Positions 32,401-40,413 of a stretch of DNA of 64,000 bases are shown here, in pieces (position 1 is the first letter of the stretch; each line of letters opens with the position of its first letter). A program made the translations under genes and the position numbers. Origin of the DNA: Brachyhypopomus gauderio (lineage: Eukaryota > Chordata > Actinopteri > Gymnotiformes > Hypopomidae); assembly GCF_052324685.1 (NCBI RefSeq), contig NW_027506897.1, positions 1,194,001-1,258,000 of the forward strand, written 5' to 3'. The notes under the pieces were generated by a model that saw nothing but the letters and a program-made list of their open reading frames with translations, was not told where the DNA came from and ran no database searches.

Positions 32401-33975
32401 AAATCATCTGTCACGCCCTGTGATATTTTCCTAATCCAATATGTTTTGTCCTGAGTACACTTTTCTCCCGAATGCCATTGACCATTTGTGTCGACTGCAT
32501 TATTAAGCTCTGGCACATTGTATTGACGTCACAAGATTAGGATACCATTCTGTTATTGTAGATTCTTTCACTTTAAAACAAAACAACATTTGGTTTAGTT
32601 TTCAGTCCTTGTCAAGCCAGTTTGCAGTCCTCACGTTGTCCACACTACACAGTTCAGATTACCCTGGACGACCTGACTAAACTCAGAGTGGCTTTCACCC
32701 TTTAAATCCTCTCTGATCATCCTTGACAAAGTCAGACAATTCACAGAGAGATATCACTGACTATTATAGCACTGCTTGGATAATTTGCATAATTTTGCTC
32801 CACAGTAACTGAGTTTGCGTGTAGGAGTATTTGTGTTTCGCCTGCTTAATGGTCTTATAATTCAGACGATCTAGTTACATTTGGGAGAGGGTAAAGTAGC
32901 TACGTAGGACATGACATATTGTTTTAAGCATCTTTATTAATCACATGGTGCAAAATAGGTGATCTATGAAACACCATAATATTTATGTCTATAGAGGAAA
33001 ACCCTTAAGACCTAGAGTTCCTAATGTGGGCCAAATGACAGCTAGGGTAACTAGTGTATTATCACTGTAGCTAATGGGTTGGAGCTGCAGGGAAAGACAA
33101 TAAAGTGTCACTGCAGTACACTAGATACACACCACCAAAATACATATGTGATTTAGTGCATTAAGCTCCATCATGGTTGAGAAGGATGCAGAGTCCCACA
33201 TTATTTCAGCCCAGGCTGTGAGGTATTATATAAGTACGACCGTTGGCATTTGTCAAAGACACTGGATGATTCACTTACAAGGAGCTCCACTCTCACAACA
33301 GACTTCCACACAGGGTGGCCACTGCCTAAGCTACATGTACATGCTGAAAGGTGAAAGGTGAAAGGTGTCTTGCTAACAGGCTCTGTGCACATGCACGTTC
33401 TCCCAGTTTTACTAGATTAACATGGCCTCTCCTAACCCGTTGATTTTGGCATCGCTTCCTGGGTCTGTCTCAGTTTTACTCTAGGTGGGTCCCTGTTCCT
33501 TGTGACCTTGCAGGTGCACGGACGTAATTTGGGGGGGGGGGGGGGTGGGGGGGACATGTCCCTCTGAAGGTCCCTCTGCTGTATTAGAAGCGAGGTCACA
33601 GTTTCATTGACAGAACGTCTTGACCTCTGCTCACCTACATGAGGGGTCTCTACTATGGTACACACAGAAATGCATAGCTAGGGTTGTGACTACTGTTCTA
33701 CCCGATACCCTAATAATAGTTAATACCATGCAGTTCTGTGGCCAACATATTAGACTACATCTGCCTGGGTAGATTGCAACTTCAAAGTTTTTTCTTACCC
33801 TTACAAACTTTTGAATTATTAAATGTTGTATGAAAAAACTAATAATATAGATGAGGTAAGCACCAAACCATAACACTTTATCAAAGAGTGATTAATTAAA
33901 AACAAGTCTTGCCTCTTTGCTCAGCATAGAGCGGATCCTCCGGCAACGTTTCTTGTACACGTCCCAGTTCAGCAT
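20438..33975 (-). CDS. ndrg1: NDRG family protein, ndrg1 by synteny (15 coding exons)
   Basis: N-myc downstream-regulated gene family: cytoplasmic alpha/beta-hydrolase-fold proteins without esterase activity, involved in differentiation, stress response and vesicle traffic. Exons in transcript order: 33913-33975, 26481-26549, 25224-25329, 24940-25060, 24365-24427, 24196-24256, 23788-23874, 23415-23471, 22965-23068, 22793-22855, 22643-22694, 22479-22526, 22225-22260, 22077-22128, 20438-20583. All phases agree and total 375 codons; human NDRG1 has 394. Motifs: [52 protein letters not shown] (no nucleophile Ser), [64 protein letters not shown] and a terminal EVSY like the family EVSC. The decapeptide repeats of mammalian NDRG1 are absent. 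The orientation opposite ccn4 matches mammals. It is divergent enough that it may be one of two fish copies. Confidence 0.9.
20622..21806. repeat. ndrg1: 22-bp minisatellite filling the last ndrg1 intron
   Basis: Unit TGTGAGGACAGGGTGAGATA plus TG, about 53 copies, with interspersed ACGGGGACGGTGAGATA variants. In the transcribed orientation it is pyrimidine-rich and stops about 40 bases before the acceptor. Confidence 0.97.
22077..22128 (-). CDS. ndrg1: ndrg1 coding exon 14
   Basis: Acceptor ATTATAG, donor [26 protein letters not shown]. Confidence 0.94.
22225..22260 (-). CDS. ndrg1: ndrg1 coding exon 13
   Basis: A 12-codon exon, [12 protein letters not shown], with acceptor ACGAAG and donor CAG|GTCTGT. 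Confidence 0.93.
22479..22526 (-). CDS. ndrg1: ndrg1 coding exon 12
   Basis: Acceptor CTTATAG, donor [25 protein letters not shown]. Confidence 0.94.
22643..22694 (-). CDS. ndrg1: ndrg1 coding exon 11
   Basis: Acceptor TCTCCAG, donor [26 protein letters not shown]. Confidence 0.95.
22793..22855 (-). CDS. ndrg1: ndrg1 coding exon 10
   Basis: Acceptor TTCTCAG, donor AA|GTATGC. It completes Ser, then [20 protein letters not shown]. Confidence 0.92.
22965..23068 (-). CDS. ndrg1: ndrg1 coding exon 9
   Basis: Acceptor CACGGCAG, donor [27 protein letters not shown] through LLHFMKSYN. Confidence 0.94.
23105..23150. repeat. ndrg1: (CAAT)n microsatellite
   Basis: About 11 tetramer units in an ndrg1 intron. 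Confidence 0.95.
23415..23471 (-). CDS. ndrg1: ndrg1 coding exon 8
   Basis: Acceptor TTCCACAG, donor [28 protein letters not shown]. Confidence 0.94.
23564..23797 (-). repeat. ndrg1: 24-bp minisatellite carrying an ndrg1 splice donor, ~10 copies
   Basis: On the minus strand each unit reads TACAGG, GTATCATC, ACTTTACACA. The first copy is the true exon 7 end and donor. The 24-bp unit keeps the reading frame open. Confidence 0.95.
23788..23874 (-). CDS. ndrg1: ndrg1 coding exon 7, donor copied by a 24-bp array
   Basis: Acceptor CTTACAG, donor [32 protein letters not shown] then GWAEWAAYR. The last six exon bases and the donor recur in every unit of the adjoining array. Confidence 0.93.
24196..24256 (-). 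CDS. ndrg1: ndrg1 coding exon 6
   Basis: Acceptor TCCACAG, donor [29 protein letters not shown], the elbow region of the hydrolase fold with Gly/Ala in place of the catalytic Ser. Confidence 0.95.
24365..24427 (-). CDS. ndrg1: ndrg1 coding exon 5
   Basis: Acceptor TCTATAG, donor [28 protein letters not shown]. Confidence 0.94.
24940..25060 (-). CDS. ndrg1: ndrg1 coding exon 4
   Basis: Acceptor TTTGCAG, donor [28 protein letters not shown] then [19 protein letters not shown]. Confidence 0.95.
25224..25329 (-). CDS. ndrg1: ndrg1 coding exon 3
   Basis: Acceptor CTGATAG, donor [27 protein letters not shown] then [13 protein letters not shown], the classical start of the NDR domain. Confidence 0.94.
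25805..26136 (+). mobile_element. Solo LTR in an ndrg1 intron
   Basis: Starts TGTCACGTTGAGG and ends GAGCGTCACA, with an internal TATA-like TCTATTTAA. The flanks ATATG and ATATA differ at one base, an aged 5-bp target duplication. It shares order and several blocks with the minus-strand LTR at 18362, so it is the same or a sister family. Confidence 0.82.
26302..26383. repeat. ndrg1: Three 27-bp tandem copies
   Basis: AGATATTTCACTATGGTTAC followed by AGATCGT, three times, in an ndrg1 intron. Confidence 0.93.
26481..26549 (-). CDS. ndrg1: ndrg1 coding exon 2
   Basis: Acceptor CCCACAG, donor CCG|GTAAGA; phase 0 at both ends, 23 codons ([20 protein letters not shown]). This acidic segment takes the place of the variable N-terminus of the family. 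Confidence 0.7.
26550..27215. other. ndrg1 intron, AT-rich
   Basis: Between coding exon 2 and the LINE. Nothing recognised. Confidence 0.5.
27220..28998 (+). mobile_element. 5'-truncated non-LTR retrotransposon (LINE) with intact reverse transcriptase
   Basis: An open frame running from about 27237 to 28787 encodes a reverse transcriptase: [67 protein letters not shown] and the catalytic YADDT, then [10 protein letters not shown] and a C-terminal [11 protein letters not shown] block. The endonuclease half is missing, as in 5'-truncated insertions. The 3' end is CCTGGTTAAATAAAG and an A-rich TAAA tail, typical of fish L2/CR1-group elements; the clade is not certain. It sits in the ndrg1 intron, antisense to the gene. 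Confidence 0.9.
29180..29600. promoter_or_regulatory. CpG island with NRF1-type site inside ndrg1 intron 1
   Basis: CpG-dense with GCGCATGCGC near 29242-29252, the NRF1 palindrome, and GCGCGGACGCGG near 29540. It is broken by a (GT)n run at 29397-29442. It could be an alternative ndrg1 promoter or the promoter of a plus-strand transcript that uses the exon candidate at 30490. Confidence 0.6.
29397..29442. repeat. (GT)n microsatellite
   Basis: About 22 dinucleotides inside the CpG island. Confidence 0.95.
29588..30165. repeat. ~20-bp G/T minisatellite (GTTTAAGGGTGTGTGTGGGG)
   Basis: About 28 irregular units with runs of up to eight G, immediately downstream of the CpG island. Confidence 0.95.
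30245..30422. repeat. Irregular CTGTCTGCCC/CTGCTCTGT repeat
   Basis: Short units of CTGCTCTGTCTGCCC with TGTGTTCTG variants. Confidence 0.92.
30490..30624 (+). CDS. Candidate coding exon of an unidentified plus-strand gene
   Basis: Acceptor TTCCTACAG ends at 30489 and donor GAT|GTGAGT starts at 30625. The 135 bases are open in one frame throughout, including [20 protein letters not shown] and then [15 protein letters not shown] do not recognise the protein and found no partner exon. It follows the CpG island by about 1 kb. Confidence 0.35.
30625..33912. other. ndrg1 intron, no element recognised
   Basis: About 3.3 kb of ordinary sequence. A short poly-G run is at 33530-33553. The stretch 31000-32340 has many short open stretches but no motif I can place. 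Confidence 0.4.
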
Positions 33976-34000
33976 GGCTGTGATTGCCCAGTTCCCAGTC
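33913..34000 (-). CDS. ndrg1: ndrg1 first coding exon (candidate), GC-AG donor
   Basis: On the minus strand an acceptor TGGTAG precedes 25 bases of leader and ATG at 33973-33975, then [20 protein letters not shown]. The donor would be GAG|GCAAGA, a GC-type donor, in the phase 0 required by the next exon. The N-terminus is not conserved in the family, so this exon is inferred from frame and position. Confidence 0.5.
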
Positions 34001-34902
34001 CTACCAGTACAGTTAGGAAGAAGACGTCAGGCTGCACTGTTAAGCTGTAAGAACACCTTGTAAAACTCATCACACACTGGAGGTAGCGTGACTTTACCTC
34101 CCCGCAACAGGAGTGAAGAAGACGTCAATTACTGTTGTGATGAAGGATTTGGGCGTGGACGTTAGGCACTTCCAGTTTTATGCGTTAAGCAATAAGGTAA
34201 GATTCCGAAAACAAATGAAATTGTGGCACATTAGCCTAAATCTCATCCACCTGCAAGCAGCTTCTGTCTCTGCACACACAAGCCAAAGGACACGCAGTTG
34301 TATTCTTGTTGTCTGTTCAGCACGGAGAGGGATGGAGCGTTTTATAGAAGCAAGGTTGAAAAAATATCTGAGCACATCAGACTGGTTTATAATTATGGGC
34401 TGCTTTTCCAGTTCATATCTTGTCATTCATTTCTGATTAACATCTATGACACTAACTGGTTGAATGAATTGAGCATTAATGTTAAAATATGATGCCACTT
34501 TTCTCTGATTTAAAAGCCCTTTGCATATTTGGTTATAAGTTTTTATTTAATATTTTTATATTTATTTCATAAATATTATGTCTAATTTGAGATTTGTATA
34601 TTATTTTCAGTGTATTTGAGATGCTAGGCTGGATTTAAAATCTTTATAGTACATTTCACATATAGAAAGGGAAGAAAATGCTTATAGGGTTAGTTTCCAA
34701 GATCTAACACTAGATTAAGAACAGTTCTAAAATTAAGCCTAAGACCGAGCACATTGACTGTAGGCCTGCGTCCAAATTGGCATGCACTGATTTAGCAAAT
34801 AGTCATGTTTACAAATGTGAACAAATGAATGCAAAAAACGTTCATTATTGTATATTAGAATTTTCCTGAATGCATTTTTCTCATGAATGTCCATATAGTC
34901 TT
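34001..34902. other. Sequence upstream of the ndrg1 start, AT-rich
   Basis: Should contain or lead to the ndrg1 5' leader exon, but no clear first exon or CpG island was seen here. Confidence 0.35.
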
Positions 34903-35261
34903 TTTTCTTGTAGTCTTACTGCAGACTTCTGTGGTCTCACTGTAGTATCCTATGGTCTCACTGTAGTATTCTGTGGTTTAATTTCAGTATTCTGTTGTCT
35001 CACTGTAGTATTCTGTGGTCTCACTGTAGTATTCTGTGGTTTCATTTCAGTATTCTGTGCTCTCACTATAGTAATCTATGGTCTCAGTGTAGTATTCTGT
35101 GGTCTCACTGTAGTATTCTATGGTCTCACTGTAGTATTTTGTTGTCTCACTGTAGTATTTTGTTGTCTCACTGTAATATTCTGTGGTCTCACTGTAGTAT
35201 TCTATGGCCTCACTGTAGTATTCTATGGTCTCACTGTAGTATTCTGTTGTCTTACTGTAGT
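34903..35261. repeat. 21-bp minisatellite, left half
   Basis: Units of TCTCACTGTAGTATTCTGTG plus G. The array is interrupted by the transposon at 35262 and resumes at 35725. Confidence 0.95.
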
Positions 35262-35724
35262 CAGGGTACCCGCGGGTCCTTAAAAAGTCTTAAAATGTCT
35301 TAAATTTAGTTTTCCATATTCAAGGCCTAAAAATGTCTTAAAATGTATGGAATTTTATGAGGGGAGGCATTAAATTAGTGTGTGTTGTTCAGTTGTTCTG
35401 GCGCGATGTGAACTTTGCCGAATCTAGCGCTAGGACCATGCAGAAAATAACCGCTCCAGGGTCCTAGTGCTAGAATCCTAGCGCTGAGTATACGGCCTCA
35501 ACAACGTCAACAATTTTCGTTCGCCCTCCGCATCCCCCCCCCCCGGGTCAACAATTTTCGTTCGCCACCCCCCCCCACCCCCCCCCCCCCACACCCCCCC
35601 ACCCCCGTCAATGATGTGGAACACACCTGCATCCCCAGTAATGGTATTATTTTTTCTTGTGAGAGGTATTAAAAAGGTCTTAAAAGTCATTGAATTTGAG
35701 ATTTAAAAATGTGCAGATACCCTG
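35262..35724. mobile_element. Non-autonomous DNA transposon (hAT-like ends) inserted in a minisatellite
   Basis: 463 bp with inverted ends CAGGGTACCCGC and (complement of the other end) CAGGGTATCTGC, no coding capacity, and internal AAAAAGTCTTAAAATGTCTT motifs common in fish. The direct repeat TGTAGT flanks it at 35256-35261 and 35725-35730. CAGGG ends suggest hAT, but hAT duplications are usually 8 bp, so the superfamily is uncertain. Confidence 0.8.
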
Positions 35725-36232
35725 TGTAGTATTCTGTGGTTTCACTGTAGTATTCTATGGTCTCACTCTAGTATTCTATGGTCTCACTGTAGTATTCTGT
35801 GGTTTCACTGTAGTATTCTGTGGTCTCACTGTAGTATTCTATGGTCTCACTGTAGCATTCTGTGGTCTCACTGTAGTATTCTGTGGTCTCACTTTAGTAT
35901 TCTATGGTCTCACTGTAGTATTCTATGGTCTCACTGTAGTATTCTGTGGTCTCACTTTAGTATTCTATGGTCTCACTGTAGTATTCTATGGTCTCACTGT
36001 AGTATTCTGTGGTCTCACTTTAGTATTCTATGGTCTCACTCTAGTATTCTATGGTCTCACTGTAGTATTCTATGGTCTCACTCTAGTATTCTATGGTCTC
36101 ACTGTAGTAATCTATGGTCTCACTCTAGTATTCTATGGTCTCACTGTAGTATTCTATGGTCTCACTGTAGTATTCTATGGTGTCACTCTAGTATTCTGTG
36201 GTCTCACTTTAGTATTCTGTCTCCTGTTGCCT
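35725..36232. repeat. 21-bp minisatellite, right half
   Basis: About 24 further units of the same TCTCACTGTAGTATTCTATG-type repeat. Confidence 0.95.
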
Positions 36233-36367
36233 CACTGTGTTCCCCTAAGAGCTCCAGGTCAGAAGTTGTGGAGCTGATTGCTGATAAAAGACCAGATTAT
36301 GTAACCTTGTGATGTTTGTTTATTGCATGTAGTTATGTACAACTTTAAAAATAGTTAGTTAATAGTA

Positions 36368-36510
36368 AACTGTCCTCATACCACAAACTGTCCCTCATAC
36401 CGCAAACTGTCCCTCATACCGCAAACTGTCCCTCATACCACAAACTGTCCCTCATACCACAAACTGTCCCTCATACCACAAACTGTCCCTCATACCGCAA
36501 ACTGTCCCCC
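36368..36510. repeat. 19-bp tandem repeat (CCCTCATACCGCAAACTGT)
   Basis: About eight units, with CCGC and CCAC variants. Confidence 0.95.
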
Positions 36511-36698
36511 CTTGTTCAGCTTGCAAAACTCCCTTTGGTGTAATATGACATCTTTTGGGTTCTGCTCGCTGGGACCGTTTGAATGGAGGTGATTTAGACC
36601 TCGGCTGTGAGACAGGAAGACGTGTGGCTCAGCTCGGCTGTAATCAGGCCGGTACAGGAAGTACTCATGCAGAGATGGGCCTTCCTGCTACCTGCTGC

Positions 36699-37186
36699 TC
36701 ACGGCCCACACCCCACACCCCACACCCCACGCCCCACACCCCACACCCCCACACCCCACGCCCCACGCCCCCACACCCCACGCCCCACACCCCACGCCCC
36801 ACACCCCACGCCCCCACGGCCCACGCTGCTCACGCCCCCACACCCCACGCCCCACACCCCACACCCCACACCCCCACGGCCCACGCTGCTCACGCCCCAC
36901 ACCCTTACGCCCCACACCCCCACGGCCCACGCTGCTCACGCCCCACACCCCACGCCCCACACCCCCACGGCCCACGCTGCTCACGCCCCACACCCCACGC
37001 CCCACACCCCCACGCCCCACGCTGCTCATGCCCCACACCCCCACGCCCCACACCCTCATGCCCCATGCTGCTCACGCCCCACGCTGCTCACGCCCCACAC
37101 CCTCACGCCCCACGCTGCTCACGCCCCACACCCTCACGCCCCACGCTGCTCACGGCCCACGCTGCTCACGCCCCACGCCCCATAAC
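36699..37186. repeat. C-rich repeat (CCCCACAC / CACGCTGCTCACGCC)
   Basis: Almost G-free on the plus strand, built from ACCCCAC units and a longer GCTGCTCACGCCCCAC unit. Confidence 0.93.
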
Positions 37187-37217
37187 CAGCATAACCAGTG
37201 ACGTTAGCTGCCACCAT

Positions 37218-37350
37218 GGGGCAAAGGGGTGGCTTCACCGTACAGGGGGCAGGGGGTGGTTTCACCCTACAGGGGGCAGGGGGTGGTTTCACCCTACAGG
37301 GGGCAAAGGGGTGGCTTCACCCTACAGGGGGCAGGGGGTGGCTTCCTCCT
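37218..37350. repeat. ~26-bp repeat (TTCACCCTACAGGGGGCAGG)
   Basis: Five imperfect units. Confidence 0.9.
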
Positions 37351-38640
37351 CCATACAGCAGGAACTCTTTCATAGGAAAATGTGAGCAGGGCGGCTGGAG
37401 TGTTGGACAAAAACAGAGGTGGAAAATATTATTAGAAGGTCTTTTTTCTTTTACATCAAGATTGGTGCTGTGCTGTAGGCTAGGGATGGAGATGAGGTAG
37501 TAAACCTAATTCAGAACACAGAGATCCATCTGGGTTAATATACTGAAGGAAGTGTTAGGACTGTTAGGACTTTGGGACATTTTTGGTCATTGTCTTTTAC
37601 ATTGTCATTTAATTGCACCACTTTCTTGATTCAAACAGACGGGCTCCGTATGGTGAATTCATGGTAAGTGATAAGTGATTCATTTGGCTCTACATACTGC
37701 AGAATGAAGCACGGTGGGACCTGGGTTGTTCTGGAGTGAACCCGTCTCTGAGGAACAAACAGATATGTGTCTGTGAGTGAGGTCTTCCTGTATGTGCCTG
37801 TCTGTGAGGGGGTCCCTGAGGTAACTGTGTCAGGAAGACCCTCTTTATCTGTACTAAAGGGAACCAAAGACAAAAATAGGGATGGATAGTTCAAACAAAC
37901 TGTCCCGATCTTGAACTGTTTTTAAACTTTGCTACGATTCCCTGAATGGCAATTTTCAACTCTCCCCAAAACTGGCATTTAAAATTCCTAACTGAATGCA
38001 GGGATTACAACAGAGACACTATTATAGGCACCCGTGTGCGTGTGTGAAGATACGCAGTGCGCAGGTGCGTACACACACACACACACACACAGGCAGGAAG
38101 CGTATTGGTTTGAATAGGAAGTGATGTGAGGTGTGAGTGGGTATTTGGACAGTGTGGCGAGAGCTTCTCAACCTGCACTTCTCTTGTACTGTGTGCGTGG
38201 CTGCTGTCACACACATCCTGACATTTTCCTCAGCTTGAATAAACAAAGAAAAGTGTCCCCAGTGGATCCTCTGCAGGGTAAGGCTATAATTTGAGAATTG
38301 CCACTGTAATAGCACTTTGGGAACAATGTTTTTTTGAGGGTGTGCTGAACCATCGTTGAAAACAGTTTGGTCTTGCTGGTAAAAGGTGTATTTCTTCACG
38401 TCTCTCTTCAGGGCTTTATTAATATATTACCTAAATTATTACCTAATTGCTCCTGTAATTATACTGCTTAACGGATCCTTGGTACAGCAGATGAGTAATA
38501 TTTACTAATTTGCCTGCAGTAAAGAATAACAAGTTCCTGTTGCTACTAGTCAGTAGATTAATTCTGTTGATAATTGTCCCGTGTCCATGCTGAATCAGCT
38601 GGTGATCTGGAGTATACCAAGACTACTCTGATGAAGCTCT
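37350..38640. other. Intergenic, nothing recognised
   Basis: Unique sequence with a (CA)n stretch at 38070-38090. Confidence 0.5.
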
Positions 38641-38642
38641 GC

Positions 38643-40107
38643 TCTACCTGGGCACTGCATCATGTACCTGGCCACTGCATCGTGTACCTGGCCACTGCAT
38701 CGTGTATCTGAGCACTGCATCGTGTACCTGGGCACTGCAGCGTGTACCTGAGCACTGCAGCGTGTACCTAGGCACTGCATCGTGTATCTGAGCACTGCAG
38801 CATGTACCTGGCCACTGCATTGTGTATCTGAGCACTGCAGCGTGTACCTGGGCACTGCATCGTGTATCTGAACACTGCATCGTGTACCTGGGCACTGCAG
38901 CATGTACCTGAGCACTGCATCGTGTACCTGGGCACTGCAGCGTGTACCTGGCCACTGCATTGTGTATCTGAGCACTGCAGCGTGTACCTGGGCACTGCAT
39001 TGTGTATCTGAACACTGCATTGTGTACCTGAGCACTGCAGCATGTACCTGAGCACTGCATTGTGTACCTGGGAACTGCATCGTGTACCTGGGCACTGCAG
39101 CGTGTATCTGAGCACTGCAGCGTGTACCTGAGCACTGCAGCATGTACCTGGCCACTGCATCGTGTATCTGAGCACTGCAGCGTGTACCTGGCCACTGCAT
39201 CGTGTATCTGAGCACTGCAGCGTGTACCTGAGCACTGTAGCGTGTACCTGGCCACTGCATCGTGTACCTGGCCACTGCATCGTGTACCTGGGCACTGCAT
39301 CGTGTACCTGGGCACTGCAGCATGTACCTGAGCACTGCAGCGAGTACCTGGGCACTGCATCGTGTACCTGGCCACTGCATCGTGTACCTGGCCACTGCAT
39401 CGTGTATCTGAGCATTGCATCGTGTACCTGGGCACTGCAGCATGTACCTGAGCACTGCAGCGTGTACCTGGCCACTGCATCGTGTATCTGAGCACTGCAT
39501 CGTGTACCTGGGCACTGCAGCGTGTACCTGAGCACTGCAGCGAGTACCTGGGCACTGCATCGTGTACCTGGGCACTGCATCGTGTACCTGGCCACTGCAT
39601 CGTGTATCTGAGCACTGCAGCATGTACCTGAGCACTGCAGCGTGTACCTGGCCACTGCATCGTGTATCTGAGCACTGCATCGTGTACCTGGGCACTGCAG
39701 CGTGTACCTGAGCACTGCAGCGAGTACCTGGGCACTGCATCGTGTACCTGGGCACTGCATCGTGTACCTGGCCACTGCATCGTGTATCTGAGCACTGCAT
39801 CGTGTACCTGGGCACTGCAGCATGTACCTGAGCACTGCAGCGTGTACCTGGCCACTGCATCGTGTATCTGAGCACTGCATCGTGTACCTGGGCACTGCAG
39901 CGTGTACCTGAGCAGTGCAGCGAGTACCTGGGCACTGCATCGTGTACCTGGGCACTGCATCGTGTACCTGGGCACTGCAGCATGTACCTGAGCACTGCAG
40001 CGAGTACCTGGGCACTGCATCGTGTACCTGGCCACTGCATCATGTACCTGGGCACTGCAGCGTGTACCTGAGCACTGCAGCGTGTACCTGAGCACTGCAG
40101 CGTGACT
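38643..40107. repeat. 20-bp minisatellite (CGTGTACCTGGGCACTGCAT), ~73 copies
   Basis: Very regular 20-bp register with a few variable sites (GGC/GCC/GAGC, CAT/CAG, TACC/TATC). On the minus strand most units contain CAGGTACACG, a donor-like CAG|GTACAC. Stop-free units give 521- and 494-codon shadow ORFs. Confidence 0.98.
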
Positions 40108-40350
40108 GTGCATCGTGACATGTGCCATGTAAATTTAATTGTAATCTCTGTAAGTTGCACTTAGCATAATAATAACAGTATCACTGAAAATAATCAGAAC
40201 ATAATCACTTTTGTCATAATCATAAAACTGCCGTGACAGTGCACAGAAAGCATTTCACAATAATGCATTTTCTAGAGATTTTAGTGGAGAGGGTGTTGTT
40301 GCTTTGTGTGATTTTTGAGTTCTTTATTTGATGATTTTGCAGTAGAGTGG

Positions 40351-40355
<5 letters not shown>

Positions 40356-40405
<50 letters not shown>

Positions 40406-40413
40406 GTGCGTGT
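40356..40413. repeat. (GT)n microsatellite
   Basis: About 25 dinucleotides. Confidence 0.95.

Noticed and set aside
38595..40160. Minus-strand frames of 415-521 codons with CSAQVHDAV-type repeats
   Set aside because: Products of the 20-bp stop-free array; three frames are open at once.
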